Part shown: one piece after another, positions 16,826-28,808 of the stretch | Layout: each line of letters starts with the position of its first letter | How positions within the stretch are numbered: the stretch's first letter is position 1 | NCBI GenBank assembly: GCA_963709645.1 | Contig: CAVPXP010000037.1 | Span: forward strand, 62,001-126,000 | DNA: 64,000 nt | From: DYRB01 sp963709645 | GTDB taxonomy: Bacteria; Pseudomonadota; Gammaproteobacteria; Chromatiales; Chromatiaceae | Reading direction: 5' to 3' | The notes under the pieces: generated by a model | The model's input: only the letters and a program-made list of their open reading frames with translations | The model's database searches: none | What the model was told of the DNA's origin: nothing | Program-made: the position numbers and the translations under genes

Positions 16826-19381
16826 TCAATTGAGCTGCGCGGTCGGAACGGAGGTCGGCACGGAAGGGGGCTCGACCGGGTCGGTCCTGGCTGGCTGGAG
16901 TAGGAGCACGCCAAGCTCGGTACCAGGGGCCGGCCCCCCCCAGGCCAGGGGGTGGCTGCGCCCCGCGAGCCAGTCGGCAAGCTGATCACTGCGGTAGGGC
17001 GAGAACCGGTGCCCGGACTGCCCCAGGGGCAGGACGAGGCGCGATTGCGCCCAATCCCCTGGGGTAAGTACCGCACGGCAAGAGGGCGCGAACAGGACGG
17101 TGCGCGTGTCCTCGGGGTTCGCCTTCATGACGTTGACAGTCGCCCCGTCCCCGACCCCAGGGACCGGACCGACGGAGAACAGCGGCCCCAATAGAGGTAC
17201 CCGGTCGAAGGCATGGGGGAACACCAGACTACGAAGCCGGTCGATGCGCTGGTCGTCGGCGTCCGGGAACAGGCGTTGCAGTTCGGTTTGGGCCGCCCGC
17301 AGGGCCTTGCCCCAGGTCTCGACCTCGCCCTCGCGCCCTGGGGTATCGACATCGTCCCAGAAGCTCGACCGGCCGCTGCGGATAGCCTCATCCAGGGGGC
17401 TGTATGCGGCCAGGTCCAGGGACATCAGCGGACCCAGATCCTCACCCAACTCGTCCGCATACAGAGCACGATACAACGCCGTACGCAGCAGCACGAAGAG
17501 AGCGGCAGGCCGGCTGTCGGCGGGAAAATCCCCGCTCCAGCGCAGCAGGAAGCGGTCGGCAATGTTGCGGGCCTTTGGATCGACATCGAGCAGACGGGGC
17601 AGAATGCGACGCAGAGCGGCGAGGTAGTCCCGCGACTGGAGACTCACCCGGTCCATCTGCAGACGCAGGGCAGCATCTGCGTCCTGAGCGGGCCCCTCCG
17701 CGAGCAGCTCCGCAATGCGCTGGGCGCGGTAGGGGGCAGACCAGGAGTGGGTCACATTGACCGGGTAGTTGGCCGGGATGGTTCGGTTGTTCGCGGTGAT
17801 CAAGACCCCGCCCTCCGGGTCGGTCAGGCCTGGGTTGTCCGTCGCCGGAAGATACCCCGTCCAACCGTAACCCCCCTGCCAGCCCGGCGAGGGAAAGGTC
17901 CCGACACCCCGCCCGCGTCGCGGCAACCTCCCTGTCACCTGCCAGGCGATGCCCCCGTCGCGGTGGGCCAGCATCAGATTTTGGGAGGCACGGATGAACT
18001 CAAGCCCAGCCGCACGCCCCTCCTCCAGGCTGGTCGCGGTCGCCAGCCGCGCGACCCCGGCGAAGCCCCGGTCGGGGAGATCGGTTGTCCAGCGCAGGGC
18101 GAGCAGGGCCGGGGGGTCCAGGGCCGGAAGATCCAAAGGAGTGCCGGTCACCGGGCCCAGGATGTCGTTCAGGACCACCCCATGGCTGGTGCTGCGCACC
18201 CTCAGCTCGACCGGCTCGACGCGGCCCTTGACCCCGATGCGCTGGCTACGTTCTTCGATGGGCTCAATGGCACCCGTCGGACGCTCGACTCCCTTCCCGT
18301 CCGCGCTCAGGCGCTCTAGAAAAAGGTCCTGGGTGTCGGCATTGACGGTGGTGAAGCCCCAGGCCAGGTCCGCATTGTGGCCAATGAGCACCAGCGGCAC
18401 CCCCGGGAGGGCGACCCCGCTGACGTGCAGCCCCGGCGCTGCCAGCTCGATCTCGTACCAGATCCCAGGGCTCGACGGGGCCAGGTGGGGATCGTTGGCG
18501 AGGAGCGCCCGGCCGTCTGCGGTCAGGCTTCCACTCAGAACCCAAGCGTTGCTGGCAGGGGCCGGCACCGGGAGTCCCCATCGCGCTGGCAGGTCGAGCA
18601 TGTCCCCCAAGGCCCCGGCGAGGGCGGCGAGTTGTGCCGATGCCGCCGTGGCGCGGCCGATCGCCACCCTTTGGTCTCCCGGGAGCTGTCCCTCGGCCCC
18701 AGCGAGCGCCGGCAATGCATCCGCCCCCTCCGGGGCCGGGATGCCCACATCTGTCGGAAAGAGTTCGGCCGCGCGGGCGTTGCCCAGGCGCCGTGCCAGG
18801 CGCAGCCAGGCCAGTTCACCCCGGACGTTGTAGGACAGGACCCACGCCATGTAGTCGCCGATGGCCAGGCTGTCCTCCGCCCGCCATGGCTCGGGTCGGA
18901 AGCCCGCAATGCGGTACTCAAGTGGCGGCGAGGTCCCAGCTTTTTCCAGGTAGGCATTGACCCCAGCAGCATAAGCGTCCAGGTAACCGCGGTAGGGGGC
19001 CTCCAACTCCGCGAACGACCGCCGGGCCGCCCCCCCCAACCCGATCGTGCGAAAGAATCGGTCCGCGGGCAGGGCCTCCTCCCCGAAGACCTCCGCCAAG
19101 CGCCCCTGTGCCAGGCGGCGCATGAGGTCCATTTGCCAAACACGCTCCGATGCGACCACGAAGCCTTGGGCGAAGAGAGCATCCTCTATCGTCTCCGCAT
19201 CGATACTGGGTACGGCGTGGGGCCCGAAACGCACTGTCACCGGCGCGGCAAGTCCCATCACCGAGACCTCGCCCGCGTAACGCGGCGCGGCTCCGTCGAT
19301 CAGCGCGAAAAGCCAGGCCGCCCCGGCCAATACCAGGACCAGGGGTAGCAGTAAGATCAGCAGCTTGAGGCGTCGCGGCAT
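16826..19381 (-). CDS. Penicillin-acylase-family N-terminal nucleophile hydrolase
   Basis: An 851-residue precursor. An N-terminal hydrophobic segment (about residues 4-26) is a signal peptide or anchor for export to the periplasm. The alpha-chain region contains FAQGFVVASERVWQMDLMRR, typical of the family. The expected self-processing site is seen in APASNAWVLSG, where Ser277 would become the nucleophile of the beta chain; NDPHL and GHNADLAWGFT follow in the usual places. Family knowledge: members cleave amide bonds of penicillins, cephalosporins or acyl-homoserine lactones. The substrate cannot be told from sequence. The start before the hydrophobic segment fits best, but it lacks a clear ribosome-binding site, so an earlier in-frame ATG (19504) is possible. 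It is divergent from opgG. Confidence 0.87.
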   Translation of the reverse strand: MPRRLKLLILLLPLVLVLAGAAWLFALIDGAAPRYAGEVSVMGLAAPVTVRFGPHAVPSIDAETIEDALFAQGFVVASERVWQMDLMRRLAQGRLAEVFGEEALPADRFFRTIGLGGAARRSFAELEAPYRGYLDAYAAGVNAYLEKAGTSPPLEYRIAGFRPEPWRAEDSLAIGDYMAWVLSYNVRGELAWLRLARRLGNARAAELFPTDVGIPAPEGADALPALAGAEGQLPGDQRVAIGRATAASAQLAALAGALGDMLDLPARWGLPVPAPASNAWVLSGSLTADGRALLANDPHLAPSSPGIWYEIELAAPGLHVSGVALPGVPLVLIGHNADLAWGFTTVNADTQDLFLERLSADGKGVERPTGAIEPIEERSQRIGVKGRVEPVELRVRSTSHGVVLNDILGPVTGTPLDLPALDPPALLALRWTTDLPDRGFAGVARLATATSLEEGRAAGLEFIRASQNLMLAHRDGGIAWQVTGRLPRRGRGVGTFPSPGWQGGYGWTGYLPATDNPGLTDPEGGVLITANNRTIPANYPVNVTHSWSAPYRAQRIAELLAEGPAQDADAALRLQMDRVSLQSRDYLAALRRILPRLLDVDPKARNIADRFLLRWSGDFPADSRPAALFVLLRTALYRALYADELGEDLGPLMSLDLAAYSPLDEAIRSGRSSFWDDVDTPGREGEVETWGKALRAAQTELQRLFPDADDQRIDRLRSLVFPHAFDRVPLLGPLFSVGPVPGVGDGATVNVMKANPEDTRTVLFAPSCRAVLTPGDWAQSRLVLPLGQSGHRFSPYRSDQLADWLAGRSHPLAWGGPAPGTELGVLLLQPARTDPVEPPSVPTSVPTAQLN

Positions 19382-19600
19382 GCTCTGGTCAGGAGGAGGG
19401 GAGAGTTGGCTGAGACAACCAGAATCCGGCCCTTTTGTCCACCTCGGCCGGACCGGGATCCCCAGCCGACCAGTCCGGCGCTGCGCGCCAAGCCGAACGG
19501 GCATCCCCTGGCCGTCAGTCGGTATTTCTTGCATCCCCTCAAGCGCACCCCGCGCCCATCCAGGCGCGCCCCATGACAGGACGTCCCGGACGCTATCTAC

Positions 19601-19628
19601 TTGCGCGCCCTATGGGTTTCCCTATACT
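19601..19628 (+). promoter_or_regulatory. Candidate sigma-70 promoter for opgGH
   Basis: TTGCGC (4 of 6 to TTGACA), a 16-base spacer, then TATACT (5 of 6 to TATAAT), about 180 bases before the opgG ATG. It sits in the 427-base divergent region between the acylase gene and opgG, which otherwise holds no recognisable gene. Position and match are reasonable but unproven. Confidence 0.4.
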
Positions 19629-19808
19629 AGGGTCGTTTTGGCTATAGCCTCGCCGCCCCTTGGGGCCCTTCGGCTTGCTGGTCTGGGTGAGCCTGGATTC
19701 GAGCCGGGAGTTCGGGGCCACAATGTCCGCACCCAGATCGCGACATCTGTGGCGCGGTTCCAGTTGCCCCCGGCATTCGCTCCAGCCGTCCCCTGTATCG
19801 AGGTCTCC

Positions 19809-21326
19809 ATGCAGTACCTGCGCCTAACCATCTCCACCCTCACAGTATCGCTTCTGCTGTTCGGCGCCCAGGCGCGCTCAGAGTTCGACTTCTCCGCGGT
19901 CGTGCAGGAGGCCGAGGCCCTGGCGGGCCAGCCCTTCGTCCCGCCCCCGCCAGCCCCAGACCTCCTGGTCAACCTGCCCTACGACCAGTTCCAATCGATC
20001 CGATTCAGACCCGACCAAAGCCTTTGGCGGGGAGATGGCTCGCGTTTCCAGATCATGTTCTTCCATCCCGGCCTCTACTTTCGCAACGCGGTTGATGTGT
20101 TGATCGCCGACGACCAAGGCGTGACGCCCTTGGAATTCGAGAAATCCTGGTTCGACTACCCGCCCAAGCTAGCCCAGGAGATCCCCAACGACCTGGGCTA
20201 CGCCGGGATCAACCTGACCTACCCGTTAACCGCCCCGGACGTGCAGAACCAGTTCCTGGTCTTTGCGGGTGCGAGCTATTTTCGCGGCGTCGGGACCAAC
20301 GAAAGCTTCGGTATCTCCGGGCGCGGTCTGGCCCTGAACACCGGACTGCCCGTCGGCGAGGAGTTTCCCCTGTTCCGCCGCTTTTGGCTGGTCAAGCCTG
20401 CCAAGGACGCGACGGAAATGACCTTCTATGCCCTGCTGGACAGCAAGAGCGTCACCGGCGCCTACCGCTTCGTCGCTACGCCAGGCGAGCCCACGGTCAT
20501 GGTCGTAGACGCCACACTCTTCTTCCGCAAGGCGGTGGAGCAAGTCGGTCTAGCCCCGTTGACCAGCATGTTTTACTACGGCGAAAACACCGACCGACCG
20601 CCGGCCCACTGGCGCCCCGAGGTGCACGATTCGGATGGGTTGGCAATCGAGACCGGCAACGGTGAGCGCGTCTGGCGCCCCCTGAACAACCCCAAGCGCC
20701 TGAGCCATAGCTACTTCGCGGTGACCAACCCGCGCGGCTTCGGCCTCATCCAGCGCGACCGCCGCTTCGCGAGCTACGAGGACCCGGAGGCCAACTATCA
20801 GAATCGGCCCAACGCCTGGATCGTGCCCAAGGGTGACTGGGGCGAGGGCCATGTCATCCTGGTGGAGATCCCAACGGACAAGGAGACCAACGACAACATC
20901 GCGGCCTTCTGGACCCCCAAGGAGAAGGTAGAGTCCGGGACCCGCCTAGATCTCTCCTACCAGGTCCACCTGGGCGGCCCCGCCACCCCGCCTCAGGCCG
21001 GCGGCCGCTCCACCGCAACCTACGTTGGGGCCGGTGACGTGATTGGCGGCGGTAACGTGGAAGGAACGGTGCGAGTGCTCGCCGATTTCACCGGCGGCGA
21101 ACTCCCAGAGCTGCCTGCCAATGCCCAGGTCACCGCGGTGGTCAATGTCAGCGAGGGGGCCGAACTGATCCACCAGACCGTCTTCCCCGTGCCGGAGAAC
21201 AAGGGCTGGCGCCTATCGCTCCTGGTAAAACCCCCCAAGGACCGCCCCTTGGAGATGCGTGCCTTCCTCAAAAAGGACAACGCCAGCCTCACCGAGACCT
21301 GGACCTATCGGGTCGAGGGGCGCTGA
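19809..21326 (+). CDS. opgG: Osmoregulated periplasmic glucan biosynthesis protein OpgG
   Basis: A 505-residue periplasmic protein with a signal peptide (about residues 1-22, cut after AQA), then the OpgG/MdoG beta-sandwich domain beginning FDFSAVVQEAEALAGQPF and ending in an Ig-like domain (about residues 390-505). Motifs such as YDQFQSIRFRPDQSLW and TNESFGISGRGLA are diagnostic. Family knowledge: OpgG acts on the beta-1,2-glucan made by OpgH in the periplasm, where it helps introduce or process beta-1,6 branches. The frame is open 148 codons further upstream, but the signal peptide fixes the start. A small ORF starting one base after the stop, and then opgH, follow in one operon. Confidence 0.95.
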   Translation: MQYLRLTISTLTVSLLLFGAQARSEFDFSAVVQEAEALAGQPFVPPPPAPDLLVNLPYDQFQSIRFRPDQSLWRGDGSRFQIMFFHPGLYFRNAVDVLIADDQGVTPLEFEKSWFDYPPKLAQEIPNDLGYAGINLTYPLTAPDVQNQFLVFAGASYFRGVGTNESFGISGRGLALNTGLPVGEEFPLFRRFWLVKPAKDATEMTFYALLDSKSVTGAYRFVATPGEPTVMVVDATLFFRKAVEQVGLAPLTSMFYYGENTDRPPAHWRPEVHDSDGLAIETGNGERVWRPLNNPKRLSHSYFAVTNPRGFGLIQRDRRFASYEDPEANYQNRPNAWIVPKGDWGEGHVILVEIPTDKETNDNIAAFWTPKEKVESGTRLDLSYQVHLGGPATPPQAGGRSTATYVGAGDVIGGGNVEGTVRVLADFTGGELPELPANAQVTAVVNVSEGAELIHQTVFPVPENKGWRLSLLVKPPKDRPLEMRAFLKKDNASLTETWTYRVEGR

Positions 21327-21327
21327 G

Positions 21328-21729
21328 GTGGATGCCGAGACCACGGGTCGCAAACGAGTCCCTGAGGCCTGCCCCGACGACCTTCCCAGGGCCAGCAACC
21401 GCATCTGGCGCTACCTGGCGATGCTCGGCGTCGAGCCCTGCGAGCGCGGCCAGATCACCCTGAAGCTGCTGGACCGGGCTATGGAGTCCACCCTCGCCGA
21501 GGGGGGGCATCTCACCCCCGCCGCCATGGATACGCTAACCGCCTGGCTGGCCGACCACCAGCAGGCCGGCATGGCGGCAGGCAGCCCATGCGATGACGAC
21601 CTCAACCTAGCCCGTTTCGCCCACCCGCCGCCCTGCCGGCAGCCCATGGCCCCGGAGCGGCGCTCCGGACGTGGCGCCTGGCGCCGGCGGCCGCAGTCCC
21701 CCAAGCCAGCCCCGAAGTCCACACCATGA
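21328..21729 (+). CDS. Small protein encoded between opgG and opgH
   Basis: A GTG start with GAGGGG seven bases upstream lies one base after the opgG stop, and the ORF's stop overlaps the opgH start by four bases (ATGA). This spacing suggests translational coupling through all three genes. The product has 133 residues: a helical core (NRIWRYLAMLGVEPCERGQI, LDRAMESTLAEGGHLTPAAM) and a Pro/Arg-rich tail, with no signal peptide or membrane helix. No family was recognised. OpgH here lacks much of the long cytosolic N-terminus of E. coli OpgH, so this protein could supply part of that role. That is inference from position only. Confidence 0.6.
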   Translation: MDAETTGRKRVPEACPDDLPRASNRIWRYLAMLGVEPCERGQITLKLLDRAMESTLAEGGHLTPAAMDTLTAWLADHQQAGMAAGSPCDDDLNLARFAHPPPCRQPMAPERRSGRGAWRRRPQSPKPAPKSTP

Positions 21730-23810
21730 GTAAGCGCCACGCCCACTGGCGGGCACAGGCCTACTTCCGGCGCGGACTCGGGCTGACACTAGTCTTCGTC
21801 CAGACCCTTCTGGCCACGGACTACGCGATGTGGCTTCTGCCCTACCATGGCGATGAGCCCCTGGAGATGGCCACCGCCGTCGTATTTGGGCTGTTGTTCG
21901 CCTGGGTCTCCGCCGGCTTCTGGACGGGGATGTTCGGCGTCTGGGACCGCCTGCGCGGGGGTGACCCGGTCCACATCGCCGCCTGGGACAGCCCCTCCGA
22001 GCTGGCTGCCACGCCGCTCGCCAAGACCGCCGTGCTGATCCCGATCTACCACGAGGAGGTGGTCCGCGTGGCCGCGGGGATCGAGGCGATCTTCCAGTCT
22101 GTAGCCGCGACGGGGCACCTGGACGATTTCGAATTCTTCATCCTCTCCGACTCGCGCGACCCGGAGGTCTGGCTGCGCGAGCAGGAGGCCTGGCAGCGCC
22201 TGTGTCGGCGCCTCGGCGCAAACGGACGTCTGCGCTACCGCCGCCGCGGACTCAACCTCAACCGCAAGAGCGGCAATGTCGCCGACTTCCTGCGCCGCTG
22301 GGGCGCGAACTTCCGCTACATGATCGTGCTCGATGCCGACAGCCTGATGGACGGCGAGACCCTGGTGGCCATGGTGCAGACCATGGAGCGCCACGGCGAG
22401 GTCGCCCTGTTGCAGACCGCCCCCAGGGTGGTGGATGGACAAACCTTCTACGCCCGCATCCAGCAATTCGCCAACCGCATGTACGGCCCACTCTTCCTGC
22501 GGGGACTGGCACGTACCCAGATGGGTGATGCGACTTTCTGGGGCCACAACGCCATCCTGCGCATCGAACCCTTTGTGCGCCATTGCGCCCTGCCGCGACT
22601 GCACGGGTGGGGTCCCCTGACGGGCGGCATCCTGAGTCACGATTTCGTCGAGGCAGCGCTGCTCGGGCGCGCCGGCCACGAGATCTGGATCATGCCCGCG
22701 ATGACCGGGAGCTACGAAGAGACACCGCCAAGCCTAGTGGACGACCTCAAGCGGGACCGCCGCTGGGCCGAGGGCAACCTCCAGCACCTGCGTCTGCTGT
22801 TTCTGCCGGGCCTGCGCTTCGTACACCGGCTGAGCTTTGCAAAAGGGGTCATGAGCTACGTCTCTTCCCCCCTATGGCTCCTTTTCCTGGTGTTGGGAAC
22901 CATCGAGTACGCCCAGATCCGCCACGGCAACGTCGATTACTTCCCAGAACCCTATAGCCCCTACCCGGTATGGCCTGAGTGGCACCCGGATTCGGCCCTG
23001 CTGCTGCTGATCTCCACCCTGTTCCTGCTCTTCGCACCGAAGGTCATGAGTGCCCTGCTGGTCTTGATCGACGGCAAGGACAGGCGCGGTTTCGGCGGGG
23101 TCAGGAGCGTGCTGGGCGGAGTCCTGTTGGAGTCGGTGATGTCCGTGTTCCTCGCCCCAATGCGGATGTTCAGTCACAGCATCTCGGTCCTCGGGGCCAT
23201 TTTCGGCTGGAAGGTGAGTTGGGCCGGGCAGCGCCGAGACGACGGACGCACCTCTTGGTCCGAGGCCTGGTACCAGCATGGCGCGGGGACCGTCATGGCC
23301 ATGATTTGGATCGGCGTCTCGATCTGGATCGGCGGGGCCTTCGTGATCTGGACCTTGCCGGTCTCGATTCCGCTGCTCTTCGGCCCGGCCATCTCCGTCC
23401 TGCTGAGCGACGCGAAGATCGGGGCCTGGCTGCGCGCTCGCGGTCTCTTGCTCACACCAGAGGAGGTCGCCCCTCCCGAAGTCCTGCGGAGCGTCCAGCA
23501 GTCCGACTGGCTGGCCGGCGCGGATCAGTCCCCTTTCGGCAAAGCCTTCGAACAGGCCGTGGTCGATCCCCGCCGCAACCGCCTGCACGCCGCCCTGGCG
23601 CGCCGCCGACCTCACCCACCGGCGACCGCGGCCTTGCTGGCGGAACTGCGCCTGCGCTGCCTGGCCCAGGGTCCCGACGGGTTGACCCGCCAGGAGCGCT
23701 CGGCACTCGCCAACGATCACTACTCCCTCACGCAGCTCCACCGCATGGTCTGGCAACGCGGCAACGAGGAGAACTGGGACTTGGGGCCCTATCCTACCTC
23801 TGCGAGCTAG
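21726..23810 (+). CDS. opgH: Glucans biosynthesis glucosyltransferase OpgH
   Basis: A 694-residue inner-membrane family-2 glycosyltransferase. Two transmembrane helices (about residues 18-75) precede the cytosolic GT domain, with ILSDSRDP, KSGNVADF, the DxD motif VLDADS, the acceptor HDFVEAALL and the product-site motif RDRRWAEGNL. Several more helices follow (about residues 380-570) and then a cytosolic tail. Family knowledge: OpgH polymerises UDP-glucose into the linear beta-1,2-glucan backbone and exports it; in E. coli its N-terminus also tunes cell size through FtsZ. It is about 150 residues shorter than E. coli OpgH, mainly at the N-terminus. It is the last gene of the opgG operon. Confidence 0.95.
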   Translation: MSKRHAHWRAQAYFRRGLGLTLVFVQTLLATDYAMWLLPYHGDEPLEMATAVVFGLLFAWVSAGFWTGMFGVWDRLRGGDPVHIAAWDSPSELAATPLAKTAVLIPIYHEEVVRVAAGIEAIFQSVAATGHLDDFEFFILSDSRDPEVWLREQEAWQRLCRRLGANGRLRYRRRGLNLNRKSGNVADFLRRWGANFRYMIVLDADSLMDGETLVAMVQTMERHGEVALLQTAPRVVDGQTFYARIQQFANRMYGPLFLRGLARTQMGDATFWGHNAILRIEPFVRHCALPRLHGWGPLTGGILSHDFVEAALLGRAGHEIWIMPAMTGSYEETPPSLVDDLKRDRRWAEGNLQHLRLLFLPGLRFVHRLSFAKGVMSYVSSPLWLLFLVLGTIEYAQIRHGNVDYFPEPYSPYPVWPEWHPDSALLLLISTLFLLFAPKVMSALLVLIDGKDRRGFGGVRSVLGGVLLESVMSVFLAPMRMFSHSISVLGAIFGWKVSWAGQRRDDGRTSWSEAWYQHGAGTVMAMIWIGVSIWIGGAFVIWTLPVSIPLLFGPAISVLLSDAKIGAWLRARGLLLTPEEVAPPEVLRSVQQSDWLAGADQSPFGKAFEQAVVDPRRNRLHAALARRRPHPPATAALLAELRLRCLAQGPDGLTRQERSALANDHYSLTQLHRMVWQRGNEENWDLGPYPTSAS

Positions 23811-24004
23811 ACAGGGACGGGTCCCCGGCTGCACCCGTTACGCCCGATCCCCCACAGGCAAACAACAAGCCCGGGTGGAGCCGGCAGGGTTCAAGGACGG
23901 GGCAAGGCACAGCGCGCGGCTGGAAAAGGGTGACGAGGAGAGCCGACGGGGATGGGTCGCGCGGGCCGAGGGTCCATCCCCGACCGATGGGAGGCGCAGA
24001 GCGA

Positions 24005-24895
24005 TCAGGCCTGCCGCGCCGCCATCATGCGCTCGATGATGGGCTGGAGAATGATCTCCATGGCCATCCCCATCTTGCCGCCAGGCACCACCATGGTGTT
24101 GCGCCGGGACATGAAAGAATCATGGACCATGCTGAGCAGGTAGGGGAAAGAGATCTCCAGCTTCGCGGGATCCTTGAAACGGATAATGACGAAGCTCTCA
24201 TCCGGCGTCGGGATGTCGCGGGCGATGAAGGGGTTTGAGGTATCCACCGTCGATACGCGCTGGAAATTGATGTCTGTCAGCGAGAACTGCGGCGTGATGT
24301 ATTTTATGTAGTCGGGCATGCGCCGCATGATCACGTCAACGATGGCCTCGGCGGAGTAACCGCGTTCGAGGTTGTCGCGGTGGATCTTCTGGATCCACTC
24401 CAGGTTGACGATGGGGACCACCCCCACCCCTAGGTCCACATGGCGAGCGACGTTGTTCTCCTCGGTGATCACCAGGCCATGCAAGCCCTCGTAGAACAGG
24501 AGGTCGGTCCCCTCAGGGATGTCCTCCCAGGGCGTGAACTGCCCCGGATTGAGGTTGGTGCCAAGCCGGGCATTGAGATCCTTAGCCTCGGGGTCGCTGT
24601 GAATGTAATAGCGCTTCTTACCACTGCCGGTCTCGCCATAGGTGCGGAACAGGGCTTCGAGCTGGTCGAAAACATTGGCCTCGGGGCCGAAATGGCTCAG
24701 GCTACGGTGCTCGGCAGCGGCCGTGGCCATTTCTTCCTTCATCGAGGCACGATCATAGCGGTGGAAACTGTCACCTTCGATCACGGCGGCCTTAATTCCA
24801 TCGCGGTAAAAGATGTGCTCGAAGGCGCGCTTGACAGTGGTGGTGCCCGCCCCGGAGGATCCCGTGACGGCGACGACTGGATGCTTCTTGGACAT
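24005..24895 (-). CDS. prk: Phosphoribulokinase, class I
   Basis: A 296-residue cytosolic kinase. The P-loop GSSGAGTTTV is near the N-terminus, then the ribulose-5-phosphate-binding HRYDR region, the lid motif and YEGLHG. The length and the absence of the class II regulatory cysteine loop identify the proteobacterial octameric form, which is activated by NADH. Reaction: ribulose 5-phosphate plus ATP gives ribulose 1,5-bisphosphate, the step that commits carbon to RubisCO in the Calvin cycle. GGGAGAG lies just before the ATG. It is not beside RubisCO or cbbR genes here. It is the strongest single sign of an autotroph in the window. Confidence 0.97.
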   Translation of the reverse strand: MSKKHPVVAVTGSSGAGTTTVKRAFEHIFYRDGIKAAVIEGDSFHRYDRASMKEEMATAAAEHRSLSHFGPEANVFDQLEALFRTYGETGSGKKRYYIHSDPEAKDLNARLGTNLNPGQFTPWEDIPEGTDLLFYEGLHGLVITEENNVARHVDLGVGVVPIVNLEWIQKIHRDNLERGYSAEAIVDVIMRRMPDYIKYITPQFSLTDINFQRVSTVDTSNPFIARDIPTPDESFVIIRFKDPAKLEISFPYLLSMVHDSFMSRRNTMVVPGGKMGMAMEIILQPIIERMMAARQA

Positions 24896-25370
24896 TGGGT
24901 CTCTCCCGTTCTCTCTGCTTCTCTGTGCTTTTGATCACGCCGCGTGCCCCTACGGAAGGCGGTCTCTACTGCCGGTCGGGCAGCGCCCCTCGCATTACCT
25001 TTCCGGCTCAAAGCTCCCACCGGGACCTGTTCAAGCAACGCCTAATATATCACGAACCCCGAGCACCCGGGCACGCCCGGTCGCGCCCGCGCTTGGCGCA
25101 ACCAAGCCTTGCGATTCCGCCCCTGGACTTGCTCCAAATCACCACCACCAGCGCCCGGTTGAGCAGTGCATTGCACGGACCGCTCCCGCACAGCGCCCCA
25201 ACATCCCCCGGGAGCAGCAAGCCTGACAATGGCTGGCCGCATCGGGTACACTTCGCCCCGCTTAACCCCGTAACGAGCCGAACCGGTCATGTCAACCGGC
25301 TGACTAACAATCAATTTCTCCGGGCACCCAAGATTGAGGCCCAGCGCCGACCGCTCGCAGCCCGCGTCAC
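24896..25370. other. Divergent spacer between prk and tRNA-Arg
   Basis: About 475 bases with no supported gene. It must carry the leftward prk promoter and the rightward tRNA promoter. A possible rightward promoter (CTGACA, 18 bases, TACACT at 25223-25252) is weak. No CbbR-type T-N11-A site could be singled out by eye. Confidence 0.5.
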
Positions 25371-25447
25371 GCCCCCGTAGCTCAGTTGGATAGAGCGCAC
25401 CCCTCCTAAGGGTGAGGTCACAGGTTCGAATCCTGTCGGGGGCGCCA
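25371..25447 (+). tRNA. tRNA-Arg (anticodon CCT)
   Basis: A full 77-base cloverleaf: acceptor stem GCCCCCG/CGGGGGC, discriminator G and encoded CCA; D-arm GCTC-AGTTGGATA-GAGC; anticodon stem CACCC/GGGTG around loop CTCCTAA, giving anticodon CCT, which reads AGG; variable loop AGGTC; T-arm ACAGG-TTCGAAT-CCTGT. All stems pair without mismatch. AGG is a rare codon in GC-rich genomes, so this is expected to be a low-abundance isoacceptor. tRNA genes are common integration sites, but no integrase is adjacent. Confidence 0.98.
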
Positions 25448-25488
25448 AATCTCGCAGAGGGACCCTGGGCCCCGTTTCCCGTCCCCCA

Positions 25489-25740
25489 CTAATCGTCGAA
25501 CAGCCCCTCGACGGAATAGTCGGTGGTTTGGGCCTGCTTCGCCTCCGCCACCTGACTCGACAGACCATTGTAGAGGTGCTTGAAGACCTTGCGCTGCGCG
25601 GCCTGATTTGAGGTCGCCGGCTCCTCGAGGAAGTCCAGGCGTGCCTGGAAGTAAGCGACGTCCGCCTCCATCCGAGCAAACTCGACCCTGCGGCGCACGC
25701 CGGCCGATGGACTATTGACCGCATCGTCGGCCGCCTTCAC
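25489..25740 (-). CDS. Small hypothetical protein, 83 residues
   Basis: A GTG-initiated ORF converging on the tRNA gene. The product is charged and helical (EFARMEADVAYFQARLDFLEE, QAAQRKVFKHLYNGLSSQV), probably a short coiled coil, with an acidic end GLFDD. There is no signal peptide or membrane helix and no family was recognised. GGGGTGAT precedes the GTG. The amino-acid composition is more protein-like than that of shadow frames in this window, so it is probably real. Confidence 0.5.
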   Translation of the reverse strand: MKAADDAVNSPSAGVRRRVEFARMEADVAYFQARLDFLEEPATSNQAAQRKVFKHLYNGLSSQVAEAKQAQTTDYSVEGLFDD

Positions 25741-25952
25741 ACCATCACCCCGGCCATGGCCCTGGCCCGCCGCGACTTAGCGGGTGCAAGCCCGCCAGCC
25801 GGAGCTCCCGCCAGCACCGACCCTGTCCGCAGCGACTCATCCCGCAAATTCCCCGCAACAGGTGTCCCCGGAGTAGTCGAGTGTTGTGCTATACAGTGCG
25901 TTCATTCGTTGCATCCTAACCCCACACGACAGAGGTTGCCGAGCGCCGCATC

Positions 25953-28804
<2,852 letters not shown>

Positions 28805-28808
<4 letters not shown>

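Noticed and set aside
19670..19710. tRNA-like T-arm (CCTGG-ATTCGAG-CCGGG) upstream of opgG
   Set aside because: No acceptor, D or anticodon arm could be paired on either strand, and the loop is shifted by one base from the T-loop consensus.
25223..25252. Promoter-like CTGACA-N18-TACACT before tRNA-Arg
   Set aside because: The predicted start would leave a leader of about 110 bases and the spacer is long; too weak to list as a feature.
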